Assembly (NCBI RefSeq): GCF_016808335.1 | Contig: NC_053146.1 | Location: forward strand, 6,301,015 to 6,365,014 | Reading direction: 5' to 3' | DNA from: Panicum virgatum | Lineage: Eukaryota; Streptophyta; Magnoliopsida; Poales; Poaceae | DNA length: 64,000 nucleotides | In this document: positions 10,967-21,347 of the stretch, in pieces | How positions within the stretch are numbered: the stretch's first letter is position 1 | Layout of the letters: the number at the start of each line of letters is the position of its first letter | Made by a program: the position numbers and the translations under genes | Notes under the pieces: model-generated | The model's input: only the letters and a program-made list of their open reading frames with translations | Told to the model about the DNA's origin: nothing | The model's database searches: none

Positions 10967-11627
10967 CAGATTCAAGTCAATGGCGGAACATCCTTCACCG
11001 TCTCCACTTTGCCACAATTTTGATGTATGAATGAAACGAAATGACGGATACTATGAATGTGTCTCCATAGTCCCATGCATGCTATAGGTCTCATTGTGCT
11101 TACAGAATCTGACGCTTGCAATATGTATTATTTCAGAGAATTGGCTACCCACACTGTACGTTTCACAACTACTATAAGAAGAGAACTGCAATTCATTTGT
11201 TGTAGGTTTCTTTCCAATAGTGTAGTCATAAATCATGTTAGTATTTTGTTTAGTTCTGAATTTTTTGGAAAATCGAACTTTATGCTGAAGTCTAAATTTT
11301 TTTGGCAAAGTTCGAACCGATTTCTGGTAATTTCGGGACTTCAAAAAATTCTAATACTGAAATTGAAAACCCTCATTAGTACTGTTTCCATCGAATCATT
11401 GAAATGGAGTGCTATGTCGCTTTCAACGAAGTGCTTCCCCAAACTGAATTTCAGTTTCAGATTACAGCATATCGCTACTCCAAGAAGGAACAGCTGAATA
11501 ATATTAGCCAAGAAGGTGAACTGCTGAACCATGCAACACGATCCAGTTTTCGGCAAGATGGTGACCTAACCGTGGAAGAAATATGGTAAAATTGGATCTA
11601 TGACAAGATTCCTGTTTTAGAAATCTA
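10967..11627. other. 3' flank of the DUF4220 gene, no gene seen
   Basis: AT-rich sequence that probably contains the native 3' UTR just after 10966. Short overlapping frames on both strands show no family resemblance. Confidence 0.5.
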
Positions 11628-11680
11628 CCACCGAAACATCTCGGTACACTTTAATACCAGCGAAAGTTTACTCCGTTTAG

Positions 11681-11912
11681 GGTGTGTTTAGTTGGTAAAA
11701 AAGTTTGAGTTTTGTCACTGTAGCACATTTCGTTGTTACTTGACAAATGATATCCAATCAAGTACTAATTAGGTTTAAAAGATTCATCGTGTACTAATCA
11801 GTTAGATTATATAATTAGTTATTTTTTTCAACTTCATTTAATATTTCATACATGTGTCAAAGATTTGATGTGACAAGTACTGTGCAAACTTTTTTTTAAC
11901 TAAACGGAGCCT
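11681..11912. mobile_element. Nested MITE with GTTTAGTT ends
   Basis: The left end GTGTTTAGTTGG...AAAAAAGTTTG is mirrored at the right by CAAACTTTTTTTTAACTAAAC. The interior has the 'cactgtagcac' and 'attagtt' text of an abundant MITE type in panicoid grasses. The superfamily was not determined. Confidence 0.6.
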
Positions 11913-12371
11913 TAGGGCTTCTCCAGTGGCCTTTGGAAAGCGAATCTTGGGCTGTGCTGGCAGTGCAAGATTCGAACCATGAGCACTGGACTGCAGCGAA
12001 TCTTTGTACAGTACCAGAATTCGACTCCCAAAGAGAGGTCGATGCAAGGGCAATAGAAAACTATAAATGCACAGTAATTTCAACGGCTGACTGCCGACTG
12101 TTGCCAAGCTGTACAAAGATTGGGACGATGAAACGATTTTTCTATTCAAGGTGACCCCACTGTATGGGTCGGTATCACTGGAGTTTGAAGAATCATTGAG
12201 AGTCCGACTACGCGTGTCCTCTTTTTTTCAACATGCATCGAATCACCACTTGAGAAGCTCTTAGATATCTGCCACTCTTCACGTCTTCCGTCCATCCGTC
12301 TGTCTTCTCCGTCCACCCGGCCTCTCCCTCTCTCCTCGCGCCGGGCGCTGGGCGCAGGCCCCTCCCTCTCT

Positions 12372-12652
12372 TCCCCGCGACGGCTGCTGGCCTCCTCTGC
12401 GCTGTGGCCCTGCTCGCTGCGCAGGTCGCCGCCCCCTCCGGTGCGTGCGTGGGCGTGGATGCCGCCGCCGTGATCCTCAACATCTCCACCTCCGCGCGGG
12501 AGCAGCTTGTGTCCGCGCCGGGCCTCCTCAACGCGCTCACAGCCGCGCTCCACACGGACGCCGCGCACCACGCCGCGGCTGCCGTCCACAGCCTCCTCTG
12601 TGCCAAGGCTCACCGCCTCTCCGAGCAGCGGAGCGGCGCCAGGCCGAGGTGG
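12372..12652 (+). pseudogene. U-box/ARM-repeat protein fragment
   Basis: One open frame encodes an ARM-repeat-like piece: AAAVILNISTSAREQLVSA, then GLLNALTAAL, then AAAAVHSLLCA. This matches the armadillo region of plant U-box E3 ligases of the PUB38-41 kind, in which such a sentence precedes YRPIVGA. Here the match breaks after HSLLCAKAHR. Neither the U-box nor the rest of the ARM domain is present. It lies inside a capture element, so it is a transduplicated fragment. Confidence 0.55.
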
Positions 12653-12989
12653 AGGCGACTCATGCGTTCGCGACGATTCGGTTGCCCGAACTTGAAGGCA
12701 CGGCCTCTATCAGCCGGCCAATTACTCGTACCTCCGGCCACTATTCTCAAATCGCCGCCACACACATCTGCCTGATCCTCCCAGCTACCTCCTCCACCAC
12801 TTGTTGCCCGCCGCCATGCCTCCTAGCGCCGGGGATTGAAACCCCCGCGGCCGCCATTGCCGCCGGCCCCGAGCTCGGGCACCGCCGGTGAAGCTCATCC
12901 TCCCGGCCACCTCGTCCCCAACCAACCGCAAAAACGAAACCACGGTGAACCCCTGGTGCTCCTGCGCTCGTCACCTGGTACCCCTGGTG

Positions 12990-13240
12990 CCGGCGAGGAA
13001 CCGCTGCCTGCTGCGGCTCTCGGACCGGGACACTGAGGCCATGGTGGCCGCGGAGCTGGACGCCGACGAGCTGCCGGTGTTCGTGGCTGCGGTCTCCGAT
13101 GTGCGGCCCGCCGACAGGACGCCGCTGCGCCGGCACTAGCTCCGGCTGCTCGCGCTCGTCGCCGGCGAGCACCCGCGTGATGCCTTCGCACTGCTTGTGC
13201 CCAGGCTCGTGGCCGCCAATGGAAGCAAGCAGCCATCTAA
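12990..13240 (+). pseudogene. TORTIFOLIA1-like HEAT-repeat fragment
   Basis: The frame gives RNRCLLRLSDRDTEAM, then LPVFVAAVSDVRPADRTPLRRH, a TAG stop at 13137-13139, and then LRLLALVAGEHPRDAFALL. This resembles the first TOG/HEAT repeats of plant TORTIFOLIA1/SPIRAL2 microtubule-associated proteins, where the position of the stop would normally be Glu. The fragment ends at the Tourist-like MITE. Confidence 0.55.
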
Positions 13241-13251
13241 ACGGAGGGTAA

Positions 13252-13563
13252 GACTGTCCACAACGACCCGAGTAACCGGAGGAGCAAACATAAAAATGCT
13301 CGGTCTGGTTCGCACAGCGGAAAGAGCATCCCGTGGAGCAAATATACGCCGCCCACCGCAGCCCAATAAATTTGCTCGTGCCGCCCACCGCCCGAGTATC
13401 TACACTTTCAGCGGCTTGGCGGGAAGAAACTAACTGGGCCGGATTCTCTTTGTGTTGCTCATGCCGCTGTGGCCTCCTAAATTTGCTCGGGGGGCCATGT
13501 CCGAGCGCGCGAGCAAAAGGCCCGTTTTGCTCTTGAGTTTTACTCGGGCCAGTGTGGACAGTC
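13252..13563. mobile_element. Tourist-like MITE
   Basis: The 312-bp element has inverted ends (GACTGTCCACA...CCCGAGTAA mirrored as TTACTCGGGCC...TGTGGACAGTC) and a TAA target duplication at 13249-13251 and 13564-13566, as in PIF/Harbinger MITEs. Its interior repeats the motif 'gagcaaa' or its complement. Confidence 0.8.
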
Positions 13564-13657
13564 TAACAGAGAAGGGTAACAGAAGTCGACGGCATGGTAG
13601 AAATCTAAACGGAGGAAACTTTCCTGGTATTAAAGTGTACCGAAGTGTTTCGGTTGG

Positions 13658-16241
13658 AGAGTCAAAGTTTTTTTTCTCGGAAAAGCTAAATCTCACTCGA
13701 GTGATTTGGAGACTCTCCTCACTCGAATTTTTTTCCCATCTACACCTTCTCCAACTCCGGCGAGGTTAGGGTTCGATTAGAGTTACGGATTGCTGGGGGT
13801 GGGGGCGCTGCTCACCACCGGCCTTAGAAGGAGGGCCGGCGGCGGTAGGCCGGCCCGGCGGTGGTGGTCGGCACGGGGTGGCGAGGCTGGCGGCGGTGGC
13901 GCCGCCGGCCCGGGCGGCAGAGGACGGCAGTTGGGCGGGGTCAGGTGGCGGCAACGGCTGCGGGAGGCGGTGGCGGGAGGGGCCTGCGCAGCGGCCGGCG
14001 CGGGCGCGCTAGGGCTGCGCCGGAGCTCCGGCGCAACCCTAGCGCGCCTGCGCCGGGGGGTGGCTGCGGGGCTGGGCGGCGTGGAAGGGGAGAAGATGAA
14101 GGGAGGTAGAAGATGAAAGAGAGCCCTTGGATTTTAATCCAGTGGTCTAAAAAATTGAGTGAGAAAAGGTGATATTTCACTCAAGTGAGGGATATATATT
14201 TTTTTCTCTCATATGTCCTTATTTATTACCTCACAGAAAAATAGTTACTAATTATAATTACTGTTTTATATACAACAAGTGATAATTGAATTGAGAAAAC
14301 AAAAAAGTTAGAAATTATATTTTTATAAGATTAAATTAGATTATTCACTTAAAATATCTGAAGAAATTTTTATTGGACCACCATCACTAGAAATCCTAGA
14401 TTTACCACTGCAAATGTACGTATGTGTATGTAAACATCTGCAATGATAAAAAAAAAGGTATCATTTTTTGTTAAAAGGTATGTTTCATTTTCTGGGTTTG
14501 GTTAACATAGGGATCTGACTTAAGTCTAAGTATGTTTTAGTATTATCAATTTCAGTGTTTCTATGTGTTGTTTATATTCATGTCATGTCCGTATCGCTGT
14601 ACTTTGTAATATTTTGAAAAAAAATCTTATTTGTAAATGACGGATTCACTGAGTGGGTCATCATCTTCTTTTTTTAGTGATTTGTGCACAGGTTTCCAGC
14701 TGATTTCCGAGATGCTGAAATTACGGTTGACCGTAAGTTGCAAAAGTCACGATCGATTCCACTCACCCTCTCTCCTCTCTCTTTCCCATTCCTTTCTTCC
14801 TCCCTCTTCTCTTTTCCTCTCTCTTCCCTCTCCTCCCAGATCCCATCGGGCCCGATTGGTGTGGCAGGGCTGCAGCCAACTTGCCGGCGGCGGGGTGCCG
14901 CGGTGGCGGCGGTGGGAGACTCGGGGGCGGCGGGGAGGGTAGGGCGTGGTGGGGAGGCCCGGGGGCGACGGGGAGGCACACTGCCGCGGGAAGGGCGCCG
15001 CGCGGCGGTGGCGGGGAGGCTCGTAGGTGGCGGGGTGCCGCGGCGGGGAGGCTCGGGCGCAGCGGGGTGGCCTGGGGGCAGCGGGGAGGCGCGCCACCAT
15101 GGGAAGGGCGCCGCGCGGCGCCGGCGAGGAGGCTCGCAGACAGGGATGCTCCGCGCGGCGAGAAGGCGTGCCGCCGGTGGGGGAGGCGTGGCGGGCCCGC
15201 GGCAGAGGAGGCCCGGCGTGGTGGCTCGCCGGACAGCTTCAGGCAAGTGTTTTTTTTCTTTTTTCTTTTTTGTTGCAAAAATTCTTTACAATTCTTTTCA
15301 TTGGATTTTTTCTTGGTTTTGGATGCAAATTTTTTTACAATTTGGATGGAAAACTTTTTCTTGAAATTTTTTCTAATTATTTCTCAAACTTTTCTGTTTC
15401 ATATGTTTCTCATCAATTTTTTTTCAAACTTTTTCTTGAAGGTTCCTCTCTCCCCTAATTTTTTCTTGAATTTTTTTTCTGCTCTCTAATTTTTTTTCTT
15501 GAAAAAATTTTCTGCTCTTCAATTCTCTTTTTGAAAAATTTGCTGCTGCTCCAAAATTTTTCAAATTTTTGTGTCTAATTTTTTCTCGTCAAAAATTTTT
15601 CTCTCTCCAAAATTTCTCTTACAAAAAATTTCCAAAATCGGAAAATAACAAAAAAAATACTAAAAAGGGAAAAACGGTCGGGAGATCGATCGTAGGGAGC
15701 CCCTCCCTATGGTCAACCGTAAATTAGTGAGACCCGCTGATTTCCCCTCTTGCGGGTCACTCAAAATTGAGTGATTCGCCCCCCCCCCCCAAAAAAAATC
15801 GAGTGATTTTAATCTTCACGTCACTCAATTTTTGGTAACTATCAAGTCCACGTGGCCTCATTCTATTGGCTTCAAGAATTGGCTGGGATAACATACGTCA
15901 AGTGTTCATGTTGAGGTTATATATCCAAGAAGGATGTTTCTTTGACATCTAAACTAACTTTAAGTAATCTACGCAATGTCTTGCACGAAGATGGATGAAT
16001 CAAAATAACACTTTCATTAAGGTTTTGGGAACTAGGAGCAATCAATAAAATGCTCATTATTGCGGTCACTTCAATGTCAACGGAGACAACCTTTGTGCCT
16101 TATTCAGAACTCAGAAGGTGTTACCAACGACTCCAGGACGCATAAAACCAAAGGTCCAGACAAAAAAGAAGACGACGACGACGACGATGACACAGCACCG
16201 TTCAACTTATTTCAGTTCTCATTAGAGGTAGGTACTAGTGC
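13658..16241. other. GC-rich and T-rich intergenic DNA with small inverted-repeat units
   Basis: A small unit at about 13690-14193 has CTCACTYGAGTGA near both ends in inverted orientation around a GC-rich core. A second unit, about 14718-15725, has TTACGGTTGACC near its left end and GGTCAACCGTAAA at its right, with GATCGAT nearby in both. Its core is low-complexity GC-rich sequence followed by a roughly 400-bp T-rich block (15250-15650). The long frames here are Pro/Arg/Ala or Phe runs and are not convincing genes. From 15850 to 16241 lies the 3' flank of the bZIP gene. Confidence 0.5.
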
Positions 16242-19112
16242 CTAATGCACACTAGCATCCATGCTCATGGACTCGTCCACACCAGACGGCATGGATTCCG
16301 GCGATGTAGTGTCGGAGGAGGTCGGCATGGCGCCCAACCTGTTCTGGAGAAGCTCGACGGCTACCGCGTGATGCGCCGCAATCCGGTTTAGCATCACGCC
16401 ATTGGAAGTTCCATTGCTGGTTGGCTTCTCAGCTTGCAATGGCGCCGGGGCCGTCGTCCTCGGCACGAAGTTGTTGTCAGCCGTGGCATCTGTTGAGCTC
16501 ATCAGGTAGTCAATGATGTTGTCAAGGATAGGGCCTGAAGCATCAGTGTTAGCCGGCACCTGAATGGGCAAGGAGGGCTGTGATGAGCTCATCCCTGTGA
16601 CCCTCTTCAGGGCATCCTCTGCCATCTTCACCTGCAATAGGATTACACATGTTGTGTGAACTATATATCCACATACTTTGATTCACTCAGTAATATAAGA
16701 ATTAGTCAATCAGTTAGTTACATTCAGTGGCGGAGGCAACGGTGGGTCTAAGGGGCTCCAGCTCTCCCTAGACCCCCACAAATAATGGAGCCCCCTCTTG
16801 AGCCCCCCTCCATTTTTGAGGAGAAAGAAGGAAGAAGGGGGGAAAGAAGAAAGGAGGAAGAAATAAGTCCCTCCTTAATCCATTCCTGGATCTACCACTG
16901 GTTACATTGGTTTGCCATAAGGATTGGGGAATTCTCTAGTGTGTCTAATTGATGCATGTTGTGATAGATGGCACAACCACTTTTTATCCTATGAATAAAT
17001 CAAAATTTACATGTGCCATTACTCGGTACTAGCTAGATTATTGTCCTTCTAGGAATCATGACGAGAAAATTTGATATGTTGATATGTTACAATGGCAAAA
17101 ATCTTATTCTCCCAACACTTCAATAGAATATACATAAGTCCCTCTCTACATAAACTACATGATTTGCAAGAAGGCACTTGAGGATTCAGTGCATTGGACA
17201 TGTTAGAGCAAATATCATACCTTAGCTCTTAGGGTCTCCATGTCAGCCTTCAGTACCCTATTGTCAACGGTGGCATCAGTATACTTCTGGTTCAAAGCAG
17301 CAAGGCGCCTCAGCAAAGAAGAGTTTTCAACTCTTAAGTGTGCAACCTGTAATCATCTGACATCATTCAGACCCACTGCTTTCACATTTTCCTAAATATA
17401 TTGAGTATGAAATCGAATGAAATAACTTTGCGAAAACCACACCTGATCCTCCATGTCCTTCAAGTGAGCTGCCTTTCTATATCTTGAGCGCCTGGCTGAT
17501 TCTCGATTGGATTCCTTTCTAAAAAATTGGGTAACAAGATAGAAGTCAGAAAATAATTTCCATAGTATTTTGAACTTCTATAGCATTGAGCTGCTTTTCA
17601 AAAGGATGTGGGTGAAGACATTCATGATGTAAATGTTACCTTTTCCTCACTTTCTCTTCAGTAGGCACATTAAATCCCAGTATCTCTACTTCTCCATCCA
17701 TGTCATCATCATCTGATGGTGAAGGCTCCCTTGAGGAAGAGGAAGTAGCAAACCTTGCACGAATATATGCATTTCGAACACGATTTATTGGGCCTTCACC
17801 ACTGGATTTGTTCTGCACGGGATTCCTGTTACCTAGAATGAGTGGAAAGAGGCGAAAAGTACGTCTTGTGTACATAATCAACTTTGGTTTATTCAATATA
17901 GAATAGTGACCCTGAAGGGCACAATATAGTACCTCCAATGTAATTGGTTGAGCCTTGAGAACATCTTGGAGGTACAACACTAGAAGCCTGTGAATGGACA
18001 TGCCAAAATTTGGAGTTAAAAAAGCAGAGTGGAAACATCTAAAAACAACTATATAATGAAACAAATACATGCACGTGTGAAGTCAATTATTTCTAATGTA
18101 ATGAAATTTTTACATGTAAATGGATTATTGTTTTGTTGTTACTAATAGTTAGTGAATGAAATGCCATTATGATTTCATCTCGTAAATTCCTCATGGGCTT
18201 TATAGAATAGTTTAGACAAAAGGAGATGCTAGTTTGGTTTATCACATCCTAATTTGATCACAGCTTTTACCTTATTGTAAGACACAATATGTTTCCATAT
18301 TTTAATATTTTGCAACCAAATAGTTCACAGATAGTAACTAGTCAAGGTGCAAAACGAGTAAGAATGGAGTGTACCAAAAATATAACTTATCGCCCGTGCC
18401 ATTAGCACCATACAAAATCTCAAACAAGCATAATGACCTTACTAAAGTAAACTAATGCCTATTTGTTTGTGTAGCCATGGCACAGCTCAGATCTCAATAA
18501 ATTGTAATGCTATGTCCATATCATAAACTATTCCACATTGCTTTTAAATGTGTTTATCACATGCCCTAGATGTGATTTGTACTTAGTACTACTTCACCAG
18601 AGCACAATTATGTTATTTGTAATAACTAACCAAAATTTCTTTCAATTGCACACCTAGCCAAGCACACTACAAAATATAATTTATACATCATATATAGATC
18701 AGAAACATGGGAAAAAGATAGGCAATAGAGATACCCTCCACATGGCAACGGTGGCGAGGTCTTCCTCCAACTTCCGCTTCAGGATGGTGTTGTACTCCAT
18801 GGCGTTGCCTAGTCTGCTAACCGCCATAGGCGCCATGGTTGCATGGTCCACCTCCACCACTGGTTCAGCATGAAGGGCTGAGCCGCTGCTGCTAGAGTTC
18901 TCCATTGCTGATGCATCAGCTAGAAGATCCTCTTCTAATAACCTCTCAAAGCTCCACTCTGAGGAGCTCTGATCCACCGTGTTGCCACACCCGCCATCAC
19001 CATTAGTAACAACGCCATCTATGATGTCGTTGCCAGTCACTAGAGATTTATCCGGTGGTGGTATATCCCAAAAGGGGTCAAGGATCTCCTCCATTGAGAT
19101 GACATGATCCAT
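16242..19112 (-). CDS. O2: Opaque-2-like bZIP transcription factor
   Basis: Six exons (minus strand): 19112-18735, 17987-17933, 17832-17640, 17518-17443, 17346-17221 and 16631-16242. All junctions are GT-AG and in phase, giving 405 residues. The N-terminus [15 protein letters not shown], then [13 protein letters not shown] and [16 protein letters not shown], follows the maize Opaque-2 pattern. [18 protein letters not shown] precedes the basic region [20 protein letters not shown] (about residues 210-229) and a leucine zipper to about 276. Opaque-2 binds ACGT-type boxes in the nucleus and activates 22-kDa alpha-zein and amino-acid metabolism genes in endosperm; that role is inferred from homology. 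A GTG-initiated upstream extension was rejected in favour of the ATG at 19112. Two short uORFs sit in the leader. Rice-type RISBZ relatives differ more at the N-terminus. Confidence 0.93.
16735..16900. mobile_element. hAT-type MITE in the last O2 intron
   Basis: The 166-bp element starts CAGTGGCGGAGGC, ends CTGGATCTACCACTG, and has a perfect 8-bp target duplication GTTACATT at 16727-16734 and 16901-16908. These features fit a short non-autonomous hAT element. It lies between exons 5 and 6 of the bZIP gene and does not touch splice sites. Confidence 0.85.
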
Positions 19113-19135
19113 GTTAATGGAATCCCAAGTGAATT

Positions 19136-19203
19136 TTAAGGAAACAAAGAAGTGGCAAGGGAAGGACCCAGTGACATGGGTTTGCCTACTACTATGCACC
19201 CAT
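19136..19203 (-). promoter_or_regulatory. Two upstream ORFs in the O2 leader
   Basis: Upstream of the main ATG are ATG-GGT-GCA-TAG (19203-19192, three codons) and a 13-codon ORF from ATG at 19177 to TAA at 19136, ending 23 nt before the main ATG. Maize Opaque-2 mRNA is known to carry short uORFs that lower translation, the first of three codons. The same arrangement here suggests conserved translational control. Confidence 0.7.
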
Positions 19204-19251
19204 GAGGAGTTAAGTTCGGGTGTGTGGGTTTGAAGGGTGTCCCCCCCCCCC

Positions 19252-19260
19252 CTATTTATC
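19252..19260 (-). promoter_or_regulatory. Candidate TATA box of the O2-like gene
   Basis: On the minus strand GATAAATAG lies about 140 bases upstream of the main ATG and about 50 upstream of the first uORF, next to a poly-C/poly-G run (19240-19252). Position and composition suit a TATA element; it is not proven. Confidence 0.45.
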
Positions 19261-21347
19261 TACTGCAAGGTTGTGTTTTCGGAAATTTCTGGAGAGGCAA
19301 AAGTGCATGAACCTTGCACGTTCTATGTGACCACGGCAAAGAGGACAAGTAATTTTGTTTGGGAAGGGAACGAAAAAGGCTAACAGAAAGCAAAGTTAGG
19401 TGCTACAAAGTTATTATGAGTTTTATCGTGACGCTATAATGTTTTGCTTCCTTTAAACACTTTAACACACGTGTTGGTAGTAAGCCAAGGGCAGTTCAAA
19501 GTATCAAACTATGAGCCTCTTTGGCACGGCTCCTCCCGTAGAGGCTTTAGCTCCTGCACTACTGTGTTGTACTGTTTCGCCCTGTAGCGGAAAAACAGCT
19601 CCTGCTCCACTCATTTTTACCTAGGGAATAGAAGGAGCTAGTGGTGCTGGTTTGTTGGTGCTTCTCCTGACTCCGCTACGGTGGTCTACATTGCAGGAGC
19701 TGGAGCAAGGTGAAGCCCAGCCAAACACAGTCTAACCATCTCTGTGTGTTTCTAGCTTTAAATAAGTGGAGAACAACTGAACAAGTCTAACTGACTTTGC
19801 GCTAGTAGATACTACCATGGCTACCAACATGTATTTGCACTTTCTATTCACCCTAGCTAGATCTTTGAGGTTGATGTGGAGAAACTACGAGTAACATAAA
19901 AAATATAGAATAACCATCACTTACAATGTGATAATCTGTCCAAATGAAAGGAAAGGTAAACAGAAATTTCAGCTACATCCTATAGGGATATTGTATATGG
20001 AATATACATGGGATAATGCTGTTTCAGTTTTTGTTTTTTGTGTGATTTTCTATGCTTGTACTAGTCCTCAACTAATTAGCCACCAAACTATATGCTTGTC
20101 CATTTGTAAACCTTTTGTATCGACGAAGCTACACTTTATCTATAAAAAGTGCACACGAAAACATAAGACGTGTACACTATGCACTAGATTGTAGCTTATC
20201 AACACATTTGTGTTTTTAGTGCTAACATATGATTTTAATATTTATAGTGCCATTATATATTATGTACTGCTTCCGTTTCCAGCCGTTCCAGAATATATTC
20301 AAAATTTATCCTAGATATAGTTGTGTTTTAGAGTTCTAGCTGGTGATAAATTATTATTGAGGGTCTAAAATACCCATCCACCGGCCCGTCCGCACACTGC
20401 GCAGCCATCAGAATGCAAAAAATTAGAAATATGCGCGTGCAATAAAATGGAAGGCGTGCAAGAAATTGTTCAGAGTCAGCGTGCACCAGGAATGGAGGCG
20501 TGCATGCAAAAAATTTCTTTTGAAACATGTTGACCTTGCAATACATAGGAAAGCAATGCTGCCATGTACGTGCATTCATATCAAGCGTACGTTTTATCCT
20601 CGATTCGTGCAAAGGAGTTAACAAATACTAATGTGGGACTAAACCCCCACAACCTCACGCCCAATATATATTGGCCGCTCTTCTTTCTTAGATCTAAATG
20701 GAGTGGAATAGAGAAATAAAAAAAGGCCTTTCATATAAAAATGGAAGAATATTATATATCTTACTTGGACAAAACAAATTAGAAGCAATTTTCTCTTATC
20801 CTCGTTTGTTCCTTCGGCTGTCACAGTATTCCTGGGCCTTATTCAAATTGGTCCAGCTGTCACAGTATTCCGTTTATGGATATTCTGTCGTTGCACGACT
20901 CTAAAAGCAACAACGCAATGGCCAGTGATAGTCTAAATGGTAAACACAAAACAATCAGTCGTCTATAGTTTAGCTATTTATTTATTTAATACAGTAAACG
21001 GCTGATTAAATGGACACCGCGATCCACTGCGTAGTGTTAACGCGTATGTACACGTGCTAAATAGCCGTGTAGGCAAATAGCAGCAATGACTGGATTTAAT
21101 GAGAAACTGCCACTCATGATCATGACCTTATTCATATTCAAGAGGCGATTCTCAACCAGTTCTCCGTGCAATGTATATGAAGAGTGTCTTCTGCGCTTTT
21201 AATACAATGACCTTAATTTATTCAATTGAGCATTCAACATAAGGACATAATTATTATCGCCACAAAATAACAACCTGCAATCCTAAACTGGAAAATAATA
21301 AAAAAGAACAAATCTTTTTAAGTGTTCTTCAGGAGAATATGGTTGGC
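19261..21347. other. Intergenic region between O2 and tryptophan synthase
   Basis: It contains the O2 upstream region, a likely MITE at about 19511-19736 (ends 'ctctttggcacggctcc' and, inverted, 'ctgggcttcacc'), and AT-rich DNA with only short unsupported frames. A repeated phrase 'gctgtcacagtattcc' occurs at 20816 and 20855. No gene was found. Confidence 0.5.

Larger units (their letters stand above)
11628..13657. mobile_element. TIR element with captured U-box and TORTIFOLIA1-like fragments
   Basis: A roughly 53-bp inverted repeat bounds the segment: 11628-11680 and the complement of 13605-13657 share, among other blocks, TCGGTACACTTTAATACCAG and CTCCGTTTAG. No clear flanking target duplication was found, so the ends are approximate. 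Inside lie two unrelated gene fragments and at least two nested MITEs. No transposase is present. The structure is that of a Pack-MULE or similar capture element. Confidence 0.6.

Noticed and set aside
12146..12613. Minus-strand frame of 155 codons over the U-box fragment
   Set aside because: It is the antisense shadow of the U-box/ARM fragment and has no domain.
18699..19199. Upstream-extended start for the O2-like protein
   Set aside because: The frame begins with GTG, not ATG. The ATG at 19112 gives the family N-terminus.
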